This document shows, piece after piece, positions 9,170 to 17,888 of a stretch of 64,000 nt of DNA. Made by a program: the position numbers and the translations under genes. Position 1 is the stretch's first letter. Each line of letters begins with the position of its first letter. The notes beneath the pieces are model-generated. The model was not told the origin of the DNA and made no database searches. It was given only the letters and a program-made list of their open reading frames with translations. Source of the DNA: Bacteroidetes bacterium UBA4416 (lineage in GTDB: Bacteria; Bacteroidota; Bacteroidia; B-17B0; Aurantibacillaceae); contig DGQK01000074.1 of NCBI GenBank assembly GCA_002390745.1, positions 5,093 to 69,092 on the forward strand, in the 5' to 3' direction.

Positions 9170-10291
9170 ATGATACAGGCTATGGAAAAAATTGCGATTA
9201 TAGGCGTTGGTAGGCTGGGGCTTTGCCTGGCACTGAACCTCGAAGCCTGCGGGTATCACATTTTGGGGATTGACCTGTCGCAGGAATACGTCGATGCCCT
9301 CAACCAAAAACGCTTTCAGTCGCAGGAGCCGCAGGTAAGCGACTATCTCCATTCTGCCAGGCACTTCAAAGCTTCTACGGAGCTCTCCCGTATTTTTGAG
9401 GAGGACATCCGCACCATCTTCATCGTTGTGTCCACGCCATCGCTTCCTACGGGAGAATTCAGCCATGCTTATATCGATGCCATCATCGATCAGCTGGAGC
9501 AGCATGGAAGACGCAACAGTGCGCATCACCTCATCATCAACAGCACCTGCATGCCCGGCTACTGCTCCTCCATCGAAGAACGCCTGCATGCCCTGAACTA
9601 CACACTGACCTACAACCCGGAGTTCATTGCCCAGGGCAGCATCATCCGCGATCAGCAGTTTCCCGACCAGGTGCTCATCGGCGGTTCCAATCCCGCTGCC
9701 ATCGACAGCCTGAAAGCCGTTTACGGAAAGCTTTGCAAAAACTCACCCCGTTATTGCGTGATGTCGCTGATCAGTGCCGAGATGACCAAGCTTGCCACCA
9801 ATTGCTTTTTGACCACCAAAATTGCCTTTGCCAACGCTATTGGCGATATCGCCCTGAAGGCCGGGGCAGAGCCGGAAAAGATCCTGGAGGCCATCGGTGC
9901 CGATTCACGCATCGGAACAAAATACCTGAAATACGGCTTTGGATACGGCGGCCCTTGTTTTCCGAGAGATAACAAAGCCTTTACGCATTTTGCCGGAAAA
10001 GCCGGCTGCCACATGCTCATCAGCGAAGCCACGGATCAGGCCAATGAAGCGCATCATGCATTTTTAACGGAACGGTGGCTGAAAGATCATGAACAACAGG
10101 AAGAGATCCTGTTCGATTCTGTGACCTATAAAAAAGGCACCGATATCCTGGAGGCCTCGCAGCAATTGAAGCTTGCGGAAGCCCTGGCGCGTTCCGGTAA
10201 AAAGATCACCATCCGCGAAAGCCCGGATGTGATCAAGCAGCTCATCGACCTCTACGGCAATTTATTTTCTTACCAGGTTCATGAAAATTAA
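9170..10291 (+). CDS. UDP-glucose/GDP-mannose dehydrogenase family protein
   Basis: 373 residues; the ATG at 9182 is an equally good start. N-terminal NAD fold IAIIGVGRLGL; central Lys/Asn segment KLATNCFLTTKIAFAN; catalytic Cys in YGGPCFPRDNKAF near residue 262. The family oxidises UDP-glucose to UDP-glucuronate, or related sugars, by two NAD-dependent steps. The protein is shorter than usual (typically about 430-450), with a reduced C-terminal UDP-binding domain, so the exact sugar is uncertain. It overlaps the next gene by 11 bp. It would supply an acidic sugar to the surface glycan. Confidence 0.85.
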   Translation: MIQAMEKIAIIGVGRLGLCLALNLEACGYHILGIDLSQEYVDALNQKRFQSQEPQVSDYLHSARHFKASTELSRIFEEDIRTIFIVVSTPSLPTGEFSHAYIDAIIDQLEQHGRRNSAHHLIINSTCMPGYCSSIEERLHALNYTLTYNPEFIAQGSIIRDQQFPDQVLIGGSNPAAIDSLKAVYGKLCKNSPRYCVMSLISAEMTKLATNCFLTTKIAFANAIGDIALKAGAEPEKILEAIGADSRIGTKYLKYGFGYGGPCFPRDNKAFTHFAGKAGCHMLISEATDQANEAHHAFLTERWLKDHEQQEEILFDSVTYKKGTDILEASQQLKLAEALARSGKKITIRESPDVIKQLIDLYGNLFSYQVHEN

Positions 10292-12191
10292 GCCCGCCAT
10301 CGTCATCAGTGCCTACAACCGGCCGCATGCCCTGCAAAGGCTGTTGAACTCTGTTGCGGCGGCGTATTATGATAGCTCCGACGTTAGCCTGCTTATCAGC
10401 ATCGATCAGAGTGACAGCGACAGCGTTAAAACCATTGCCGGAAATTTTGACTGGAAGCACGGCACGAAACAGATCATTTCCCATGCCGGGCACCTGGGAT
10501 TGAAGCGCCATATCCTCTTCTGCGGGTCGCTTGCCAAGGAACACGGCGCCGCCATTGTACTGGAAGACGACCTGATGGTATCTCCTTTTTTTTATGACTA
10601 TGCCTGTAAAGCGTATGCATATTATAAAGACGAAGCCAACATCGCCGGCATTTCACTGTACAATTACCAGGTAGCCGAAAGTTGCTTTCTGCCGTTCAAA
10701 GCGATGGACGATGGAAGCCAGGTTTATTTTATGCAGGTAGCCTCTTCGTGGGGACAGCTCTGGACAAGGGGACACTGGGAAGGTTTTGAAGCGTGGCTTG
10801 CAAAGCATCCGGAACCAGGAAACGATCCCGCCATTCCGGGATATATCAGGCAATGGGGCGATCGCTCCTGGAAAAAGCATTTCATTCATTACCTGATTGC
10901 CACCTCCAAATATTTTGTATTTCCACGCTTATCCTTAAGCACCAATTTTGAAGACGATGGAACGAACGCATCAACGAAACAGGTTTTCCAGGTGCCTTTA
11001 CAGGTTTCAAAAAAACAGTATGAGTTCAGGGAGCTGAAGGAATCACGAGCGATTTACGATGCCTGGTTCGAATTGCTTCCTGCCTGCATGAACCATTACA
11101 ATAAAACACTGAGCGGCTACAGGTATGAAATGGACCTCTACGGAAGTAAAGAGATCGTGCCAAATGAGTTCGATTACATTCTGAGCTCCAAGCAAGGCGA
11201 CGAGCCCGAGCAGTCATTTAGCGCGAGTCTGTTTCCCCTGGAAACGAATATTGCCCTGAACCTCCGGGGCATCGACCTGGGCCTTTACCACAAACCAAAG
11301 AACCGTTTCCGGAAAAAGACCAGTGCGCTCCACAATTTCCTTGACCGCTTTCATGATGAAAAAGAATATGGCGTATCAGTGATTATCCCGGTCCTGGCGC
11401 TCCACCCGGATGAGCTCAAAGCCACGTTAGATTCCGTGATGCGGCAAACCATCAGTGTTGTGGAATGCCTGCTGATTTGCGCTCCTGCACATGCAGAAGC
11501 CCTGAAGCAATTTGCCTTAATATACGACAGAAAGCCGGAGGTTATTGTATGCGAAACAGCCCATACCACCGCTGAACTTTTGTACCACGGGCTTTCCTGC
11601 GCCACTAACGGCATTCTGACCTGGCTGATGCCCGGCAGCACCTATACAGAACATGCGTTTGCCGATGCGCACTCTATCTTTAAAACACACCAGCTGGTAG
11701 CCTGGATTGCCGGACTGAATACGCCTTCGGAAGAAAACACCGACCCGAAGCACCTCGAAATAACACACTACCGCCTGAATCAAAACAGGATTTATAGCCA
11801 ACTGGCGAAGCGAATTTTGAATGCGGACACGCAGCTGCATTTTTTCAGGAATCACAGCTTAAAGGAATTCAAGACGGCTGGCGCTAAACTACATGAACTT
11901 TTTTTTTACATGGCAGAACGTTATCCGTATTACCTGGTGGTTGCCCGGTTTGGAGAACGGTCAGGCCGTTTTTCAGTAGAGCTTTCGGAAACAGAGACTG
12001 AAACTCTTCTTCTGCATTACGCCCATTTCAAGGACCGCCAGGTTATACAGCTCAGGCCTGTTCACCTCTTCATAAAAATCCCTTTCCTTTTAACGCGTTC
12101 AAAATATTTGTTGAGCACCTATTTAAAACATTTCCCGGATGTATTACGTGCTGATGAAAAGCACCACACCTTTTATTTCAGCAAATTCTGA
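10281..12191 (+). CDS. Two-domain glycosyltransferase (GT13-like plus GT2-like)
   Basis: 636 residues. The N-terminal domain begins PAIVISAYNRPHALQRLL and has VLEDDLMVSPFFYDYA near residue 95, resembling the metal motif of GT13 N-acetylglucosaminyltransferases (VVEDDL in animal MGAT1). A second start-like segment, GVSVIIPVLALHPDELKATL, near residue 358 looks like a degenerate GT2 domain without a clear DxD. No signal peptide or transmembrane helix. Last gene of the operon, overlapping the dehydrogenase by 11 bp. After it, 12192-12385 has no gene and no strong terminator. Transferase assignment is firm for the first half, weak for the second. Confidence 0.7.
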   Translation: MKIKPAIVISAYNRPHALQRLLNSVAAAYYDSSDVSLLISIDQSDSDSVKTIAGNFDWKHGTKQIISHAGHLGLKRHILFCGSLAKEHGAAIVLEDDLMVSPFFYDYACKAYAYYKDEANIAGISLYNYQVAESCFLPFKAMDDGSQVYFMQVASSWGQLWTRGHWEGFEAWLAKHPEPGNDPAIPGYIRQWGDRSWKKHFIHYLIATSKYFVFPRLSLSTNFEDDGTNASTKQVFQVPLQVSKKQYEFRELKESRAIYDAWFELLPACMNHYNKTLSGYRYEMDLYGSKEIVPNEFDYILSSKQGDEPEQSFSASLFPLETNIALNLRGIDLGLYHKPKNRFRKKTSALHNFLDRFHDEKEYGVSVIIPVLALHPDELKATLDSVMRQTISVVECLLICAPAHAEALKQFALIYDRKPEVIVCETAHTTAELLYHGLSCATNGILTWLMPGSTYTEHAFADAHSIFKTHQLVAWIAGLNTPSEENTDPKHLEITHYRLNQNRIYSQLAKRILNADTQLHFFRNHSLKEFKTAGAKLHELFFYMAERYPYYLVVARFGERSGRFSVELSETETETLLLHYAHFKDRQVIQLRPVHLFIKIPFLLTRSKYLLSTYLKHFPDVLRADEKHHTFYFSKF

Positions 12192-12385
12192 ATGACCGGA
12201 AAGGAATACCCCTACTTTTCGTACACGTAGTTATTACAGGAAAAATCCGAAAGATGCTGTGATTCGCATACTTTAATTTGTCGTTCATCCCAAAAGCCCG
12301 TTTTTAACCGATGAAGGCCTTGATTTTTAACACTTATGAGTTTTTAAATGAATACATTCGCGTAAAATTCTTCCAAAAAATATAG

Positions 12386-13294
12386 ATGAAAAAAAAGTTT
12401 TACTCCCTCACTTTACTTTTTCTGTTAGCATTCTCTTCATTCCGAAGCTATAGCCAGTGTAACCTCACCTACTATGCCGGTATTGGCGTGGCGAATTCAG
12501 GAACGAACACGGCCACCTGGACCAACTTCGGCCCGGGCCAGTACTTTGCATGGCCGGTGCTGAACGGAGGAAGTTATGCGCTCAGCACCTGCGGAGCCCC
12601 CATCAATACACAGATCACAGGCTGGGACGCTTCGGCAAGCAGCGTGGTATTTTACAACGATGACAATGGCCCTGCTTGCAGCGGCACGTCTGCCTCGGTG
12701 GATAACTATATTCCGAACTTCACCAATTACATGTACGTTCAGGTGACACAGAGCAACTGTGCCGCAGGCGGCGCATCGTCCATCAATCTCTACCTCCGCC
12801 AAAATGACAACCTTGTATTTACGTCCTCTAATGCCGCCATGTGCTCCGGGCAAACGCGTATTCTAACGGCGACCCCTGCGAATGTAGGCTCTACCCCGGG
12901 AGGCTACGGAAACCCAGGCACCTTCTCCGGCACAGGCGTATCAGGCAATGTGTTTACGGCTCCTGTTGTGGCGACTCCTACTACCTATACAATTACCTAT
13001 ACCTTTGGTTATGTCTCTAAAACGCAAACCATTGTTGTGAACCCAAGCTGCCTGCCTGCGGAAGCGTTGAATTTTGACGGCACTGATGACCGGGTAACAC
13101 TCGGTGCCTTTAGCATCAATGGTTCCTCTCCGCGAACCGTGGAGTTCTGGCTGAAAACACCGAACACCGGCACTTTTCAGAACCCGTTCTCATCGGGTAC
13201 ACCTAATAACAGCCAGGCATTCAACGTCAAGGTGACGCCTTCCGGTAAATTAGGATTCATGGGCTTTAACAACGACAATTATCCTTCGACCTGA
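12386..13294 (+). CDS. SprB-type adhesin, N-terminal part up to an in-frame TGA
   Basis: This 302-codon reading frame ends at TGA 13292-13294, but the same frame reopens at once and runs to 17833, so both parts are one gene of 1816 codons. A signal peptide is visible (KKFYSLTLLFLLAFSSFRSYSQ). Then come Ig-like sequence and a LamG/concanavalin-A-like jelly-roll domain starting near residue 228 (EALNFDGTDDRVTLG). The TGA falls inside that domain: upstream VEFWLKT and downstream YHHVALSYDG are both conserved LamG features. TGA to TGG would restore Trp. It may be a nonsense mutation, a sequencing error or a recoded codon. If truncated, the product lacks the repeats and the secretion signal. Confidence 0.75.
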   Translation: MKKKFYSLTLLFLLAFSSFRSYSQCNLTYYAGIGVANSGTNTATWTNFGPGQYFAWPVLNGGSYALSTCGAPINTQITGWDASASSVVFYNDDNGPACSGTSASVDNYIPNFTNYMYVQVTQSNCAAGGASSINLYLRQNDNLVFTSSNAAMCSGQTRILTATPANVGSTPGGYGNPGTFSGTGVSGNVFTAPVVATPTTYTITYTFGYVSKTQTIVVNPSCLPAEALNFDGTDDRVTLGAFSINGSSPRTVEFWLKTPNTGTFQNPFSSGTPNNSQAFNVKVTPSGKLGFMGFNNDNYPST

Positions 13295-16200
13295 ACCACC
13301 ATCGCTGATAACACCTATCACCACGTGGCTTTAAGTTATGATGGGACCACCATCACAGCCTACGTGGATGGTGCGCTGGAATGGACGTTTGCTGCCACTC
13401 TGGCCACAACGGGAACCAACAATATCATCGGTGCTTCCAATCATGTGGGTAATGAACAGTATTTTCCGGGAACGATCGACGAGTTGCGTGTATGGAATGT
13501 TGCCCGTACACAATGCGAGATCAGCTCCTATAGAGCTTGTGAGATTCCGACAACAGCGACAGGCCTGATCGCCAATTACCATTTCAACCAGGGATTAAGA
13601 AGCGGTTCAAATCCAACCGTCACCAGCTTAACGGACGATTCGGGAAATGGTTATAACGGAACTTTGAATTCGTTTGCTTTAAGCGGACCAACCTCCAACT
13701 GGATCGCACCGGGTGCTGTCACAACCGGCTCAACCACACCTGCATCGATCCCAACATCCACTGCTACGGCCAATGCCGCCTTGTGTAATGGCGTCAACGG
13801 AACGGCTACAGTTAGCGCTTCGGGAGGAACTCCTGCCTATACCTATTTATGGAATACAGGTGCCACCACATCTACAATCTCTTCCTTAGCCGGCGTAAAA
13901 ACGGTAACGGTTACAGATGCCGGTGGCTGTAAAACAACCAGCAGTGTTTCCATCACTCAACCGGCAGCGATCCTGGTCCCTATAACAAGCTCGAATGTAT
14001 CCTGCAATGGCGGAAGCAATGGCTCAGCCACCGTCACAGCTACAGGCGGGGCAGGCTCTTACACCTATTTATGGTCAACGGCTGCAACCACATCCGTTAT
14101 TACAGGTCAAACAGTAGGCGTAAAAACCGTCACCGTAACAGATGCGAGCAGCTGCTCTTCAACAGCTACCGTCACCATCACGCAACCTCCGGCTTTAATC
14201 ACAAGCACAGCTGTTACCAACGCTTTGTGCAATGGCGGGAGCACCGGATCGGCAACAGTAAGTGCCATCGGCGGAGCGGGTGGCTACACCTATCTTTGGT
14301 CAACTGGCGCCACAACATCTGTCATTACCAACCAGACTGCCGGTGTGAAAACAGTCACCGTAACGGATGCAAACAATTGTACCTCTATAAAAAATGTAAC
14401 GATTTCCCAGCCGGCATCTGCCATCAGCACAACGACCCTTGCAACAGGTGTTTCATGCTTTGGAGGCAGCACCGGATCTGCTACAATCACGGCTACAGGC
14501 GGAACAGCCGGTTATACGTATTTATGGTCCACTGCCGCTACGACATCCGTGATCACGGGACAAACAGCCGGTGTGAAAACAGTTACTGTGACTGATGCAA
14601 ACAATTGCACAAGCACAGGATCTGTTACGATCACTCAACCCGCAACAGCCCTGACCACCGGCACCGCTATTACCAATGTACCCTGCAATGGCGGAAGCAC
14701 AGGTTCTGCCACGGTTACTGCTTCAGGTGGCACAGCAGGCTATACCTATTTATGGTCAACTGCTGCGACAAGCTCTGTGATCACCGGACAAACAGCCGGT
14801 GTAAAAACAGTGACGGTGACAGATGCCAACAGCTGTACAGCCACTAATACCGTTACCATTACACAACCAACCGCCCTGGCTACCGGCACCGCTATTACCA
14901 ATGTGCCCTGCAATGGCGGCAGCACAGGCTCAGCAACTATAACAGTCTCAGGAGGAACAGCAGGCTATACCTATTTATGGTCAACCGCTGCAACAAGCTC
15001 TGTGATCACCGGGCAAACAGCCGGTGTGAAGACTGTGACGGTAACCGATGCCAATGGCTGTACAACAACGAACACGGTTACTATCACACAACCAACAGCC
15101 CTTGCCACAACGACAGCTGTCGCCAACAACCTTTGCTTCGGCGGCAGCACAGGCTCAGCAACTGTCACAGTCTCAGGAGGAACAGCAGGCTATACCTATC
15201 TATGGTCTACTGCCGCCACTACATCCGTGATCACGGGACAAACAGCCGGTGTGAAAACTGTCACGGTGACCGATGCTAATGGATGTACCAGAACCAGCTC
15301 CGTGAGCATCACACAACCTGCCACAGCCCTGAGTACAGCCACCGCGGCAACTAATGTCACCTGTAATGGCGGAAGCACAGGTTCTGCAACCGTAACCGCT
15401 ACAGGCGGTACAGCTGGTTATACTTATTTATGGTCAACTGCTGCTACTACATCCGTGATTACCGGGCAAACCGCCGGCGTGAAAACCGTAACGGTAACCG
15501 ATGCCAATGGTTGTACAACAACAAACGCTGTTACCATTACTCAACCCGCCACAGCCCTAAGCACAGCCACGGCAGTGACCAACGTGTTATGTAACGGAAA
15601 CAGCACCGGCTCAGCAACTGTAACAGCCTCAGGAGGAACAGCTGGCTACACCTACTTATGGTCAACAGCAGCCACTACATCCGTGATCACCGGGCAAACT
15701 TCCGGCGTGAAAACCGTAACCGTAACCGATGCTAACGGATGTACCGCAATCAATACCGTCAGCATTACACAACCTGCTACAGCCCTGAGCACAGCCACAG
15801 CAGTAACCAACGTGCTATGTAACGGAAACAGCACAGGTTCGGCAACCATTACAGCCTCAGGCGGTACGGCAGGCTACACCTATTTATGGTCAACTGCCGC
15901 TACCACATCCGTGATCACGGGACAAACAGCCGGCGTAAAAACCGTCACGGTGACCGATGTCAACGGATGTACAAGAACTAATTCCGTGAGTATCACACAA
16001 CCTGCCACAGCCCTGAGTACAGCCACCGCGGTGACCAATATCATCTGTAATGGCGGAAGTACAGGTTCTGCAACGGTTACTGCTACCGGCGGTACCGCAG
16101 GCTATACTTACTTATGGTCAACCGCGGCTACAAGCTCTGTGATCACCGGGCAAACCGCCGGCGTGAAAACCGTAACGGTTACCGATGCCAATGGCTGTAG

Positions 16201-17833
16201 CTCTGTGAACCTGGTGAGCATCACGCAACCAACTGCGGGACTGAGCGCAACCCAAACACAAACCAATGTTACCTGTGCTATTAATGGCAGAGCAGCTGTA
16301 ACAGTGAGTGGCGGTACTCTTCCTTATACTTATACCTGGTCACCGACCGGTGGCAATGCGGCTACCTCAGCAACACTGAGTGCAGGCAGCTACACCTGCA
16401 GCATCACGGATGCTAATAACTGTACCCTCGCCAGCCTGTTTGCCATTACGGCCAACACTGTAGCTCCTTCGGTAACACTCAATGGCAGCACAGCGATTTG
16501 CAGCGGAGCATCGGCAACCTTAACTGCCGGAGGTGCTAATACTTACAGCTGGAGCACGGGGGCAACAAGCTCATCCATCAGTGTGAGCCCTCTTGCCACA
16601 ACGGTGTACTCTGTCACCGGCACCAATAGTACCAACGGCTGTACAGCATCTGCTTCTCATACCCTCACCGTCAATGCTATTCCTGTAGTAAGCATTTCCG
16701 CGAGCCAGGCCTCTGTATGTCCTGGTCAAAGCAGCACGTTAACCGCCAGCGGGGCGACGTCCTACACCTGGAGCAGCGGCAGCACTACCAGCAGCATTAC
16801 TTCCACGCCGGTAGTGGCCACTACCTATACTGTCACCGGATCCAATGCTACAGGCTGCACCAACAGCGCCACCCAGTCTATCGGCCTCTTCCCGGCACCA
16901 GCCATCAACATGCTCAACATCGGTAGCCCGAGCTCCTCTGTGTGTGCCGGCTCCAGCGCTACCCTGGTAGCCAGCGGGGTAAACAGCTACACCTGGAGCA
17001 CCGGCTCCAATAATCCGACCATCGTCATAAGCCCTTCCGGCACTACGACCTATTCCGTAAGCGGAACGGATCTCAATGGCTGCTCAACTTCCAACTCCAT
17101 TACCATTGGCATCAGTAGTACACCGACCCTTAGCGCTGTGTCAGCCGTGAGCGGTATTTGCCAGGGCTTTAGCAGCAGCTTAAACGTAAGCGGCGCCCTC
17201 AGCTATGCCTGGAGCACCGGCGAAACAGGCAGCAGCATTACCGTGAGCCCGACCGCTACATCTGTATACAGCGTCACTGGCACCAACGGACCCGGCTGTA
17301 CGACTACGGCTACCCTCAGCCTGATAGTATACGCCAGCCCGACGGTGAACATTGGCGCCGATGCTGAAGTCCCTTCCGGAACTGCCTACCAATTGAACCC
17401 TACACAAACAGGAGCTACTTCCTATACATGGTCGCCGGCCACTTACCTGAACGCAACCAACATCCTGAACCCAAGTACGACACCGGAAGGTGACATCACT
17501 TATGTTCTGACTGTGGGCTCAGCCAATGGCTGCACCGCCAGCGACACGGTAGTGATCAAAGTCCTTAATGAGTTGGTAATTGCCAATTACATGAGCCCGA
17601 ACGGCGATGGGCAAAACGACACCTGGAAAGTCAGCAGCCCGGCCCTGATCAAAGACTACAGCGTGACCATCATCGACAGCTATGGCAAGACGGTGTTCTC
17701 CACAGGCAGCAACTACAACAACGAGTTCGACGGCAAGCTTGGCGGGAAAGAACTTCCGGACGGTGTTTATTATTATTTCATCAAGAACGGAAATGATACC
17801 AAGTTCAAAGGAAGCATTACACTTACCAAATAA
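13295..17833 (+). CDS. SprB-repeat adhesin, main part with type IX (CHU_C) secretion domain
   Basis: Continuation of the frame at 12386 after the in-frame TGA. Independent initiation would need a start near 13325 and would leave half a LamG domain and no signal peptide, so this is best read as the second part of one interrupted gene. Order: rest of LamG; eleven SprB repeats of 75-76 residues plus one degenerate copy; about four Ig/PKD-like Cys-bearing domains; a last domain near 17340-17570; and a gliding-motility-associated C-terminal domain (NYMSPNGDGQNDTWKV to the end) used for type IX secretion. In Flavobacterium SprB is a motile surface adhesin. The following gene encodes the usual PorP/SprF partner. 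Confidence 0.8.
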   Translation, partial: TTIADNTYHHVALSYDGTTITAYVDGALEWTFAATLATTGTNNIIGASNHVGNEQYFPGTIDELRVWNVARTQCEISSYRACEIPTTATGLIANYHFNQGLRSGSNPTVTSLTDDSGNGYNGTLNSFALSGPTSNWIAPGAVTTGSTTPASIPTSTATANAALCNGVNGTATVSASGGTPAYTYLWNTGATTSTISSLAGVKTVTVTDAGGCKTTSSVSITQPAAILVPITSSNVSCNGGSNGSATVTATGGAGSYTYLWSTAATTSVITGQTVGVKTVTVTDASSCSSTATVTITQPPALITSTAVTNALCNGGSTGSATVSAIGGAGGYTYLWSTGATTSVITNQTAGVKTVTVTDANNCTSIKNVTISQPASAISTTTLATGVSCFGGSTGSATITATGGTAGYTYLWSTAATTSVITGQTAGVKTVTVTDANNCTSTGSVTITQPATALTTGTAITNVPCNGGSTGSATVTASGGTAGYTYLWSTAATSSVITGQTAGVKTVTVTDANSCTATNTVTITQPTALATGTAITNVPCNGGSTGSATITVSGGTAGYTYLWSTAATSSVITGQTAGVKTVTVTDANGCTTTNTVTITQPTALATTTAVANNLCFGGSTGSATVTVSGGTAGYTYLWSTAATTSVITGQTAGVKTVTVTDANGCTRTSSVSITQPATALSTATAATNVTCNGGSTGSATVTATGGTAGYTYLWSTAATTSVITGQTAGVKTVTVTDANGCTTTNAVTITQPATALSTATAVTNVLCNGNSTGSATVTASGGTAGYTYLWSTAATTSVITGQTSGVKTVTVTDANGCTAINTVSITQPATALSTATAVTNVLCNGNSTGSATITASGGTAGYTYLWSTAATTSVITGQTAGVKTVTVTDVNGCTRTNSVSITQPATALSTATAVTNIICNGGSTGSATVTATGGTAGYTYLWSTAATSSVITGQTAGVKTVTVTDANGCSSVNLVSITQPTAGLSATQTQTNVTCAINGRAAVTVSGGTLPYTYTWSPTGGNAATSATLSAGSYTCSITDANNCTLASLFAITANTVAPSVTLNGSTAICSGASATLTAGGANTYSWSTGATSSSISVSPLATTVYSVTGTNSTNGCTASASHTLTVNAIPVVSISASQASVCPGQSSTLTASGATSYTWSSGSTTSSITSTPVVATTYTVTGSNATGCTNSATQSIGLFPAPAINMLNIGSPSSSVCAGSSATLVASGVNSYTWSTGSNNPTIVISPSGTTTYSVSGTDLNGCSTSNSITIGISSTPTLSAVSAVSGICQGFSSSLNVSGALSYAWSTGETGSSITVSPTATSVYSVTGTNGPGCTTTATLSLIVYASPTVNIGADAEVPSGTAYQLNPTQTGATSYTWSPATYLNATNILNPSTTPEGDITYVLTVGSANGCTASDTVVIKVLNELVIANYMSPNGDGQNDTWKVSSPALIKDYSVTIIDSYGKTVFSTGSNYNNEFDGKLGGKELPDGVYYYFIKNGNDTKFKGSITLTK
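13754..16243 (+). repeat. Eleven tandem SprB-type repeats, about 226 bp each
   Basis: Coding repeats of 75-76 codons. The Cys of the CNG/CFG motif recurs about every 225-228 bp (near 13999, 14227, 14456, 14682, 14907, 15133, 15361, 15589, 15817 and 16045). Each unit contains GGTAGYTYLWST-like, TSVITGQTAGVKTVTVTDAN-like and SITQPA-like segments. Central copies are nearly identical in DNA as well as protein, suggesting recent expansion or gene conversion. A twelfth, degenerate unit follows to about 16460. This is a site where short-read assembly may miscount copies. Confidence 0.9.
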
Positions 17834-17888
17834 AACCAGATAAGCAACCTTCATTTACCTGACAGACCACGTTTATAAAAATACCAAC

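Noticed and set aside
12192..12385. Strong promoter or terminator before the adhesin
   Set aside because: Only weak -7-like matches (TTAATTTG and TACATTCG); no clear hairpin with T-run. Promoter position left open.
13292..13294. TGA read as Trp as a general code change
   Set aside because: TGA ends several intact genes here (for example at 6012-6014 and 9161-9163), so reassignment is excluded; only a local cause remains.
13754..16243. Periodic repeats as a CRISPR array
   Set aside because: The unit is 225-228 bp, in frame and protein-coding (SprB repeats); no spacers or cas genes.
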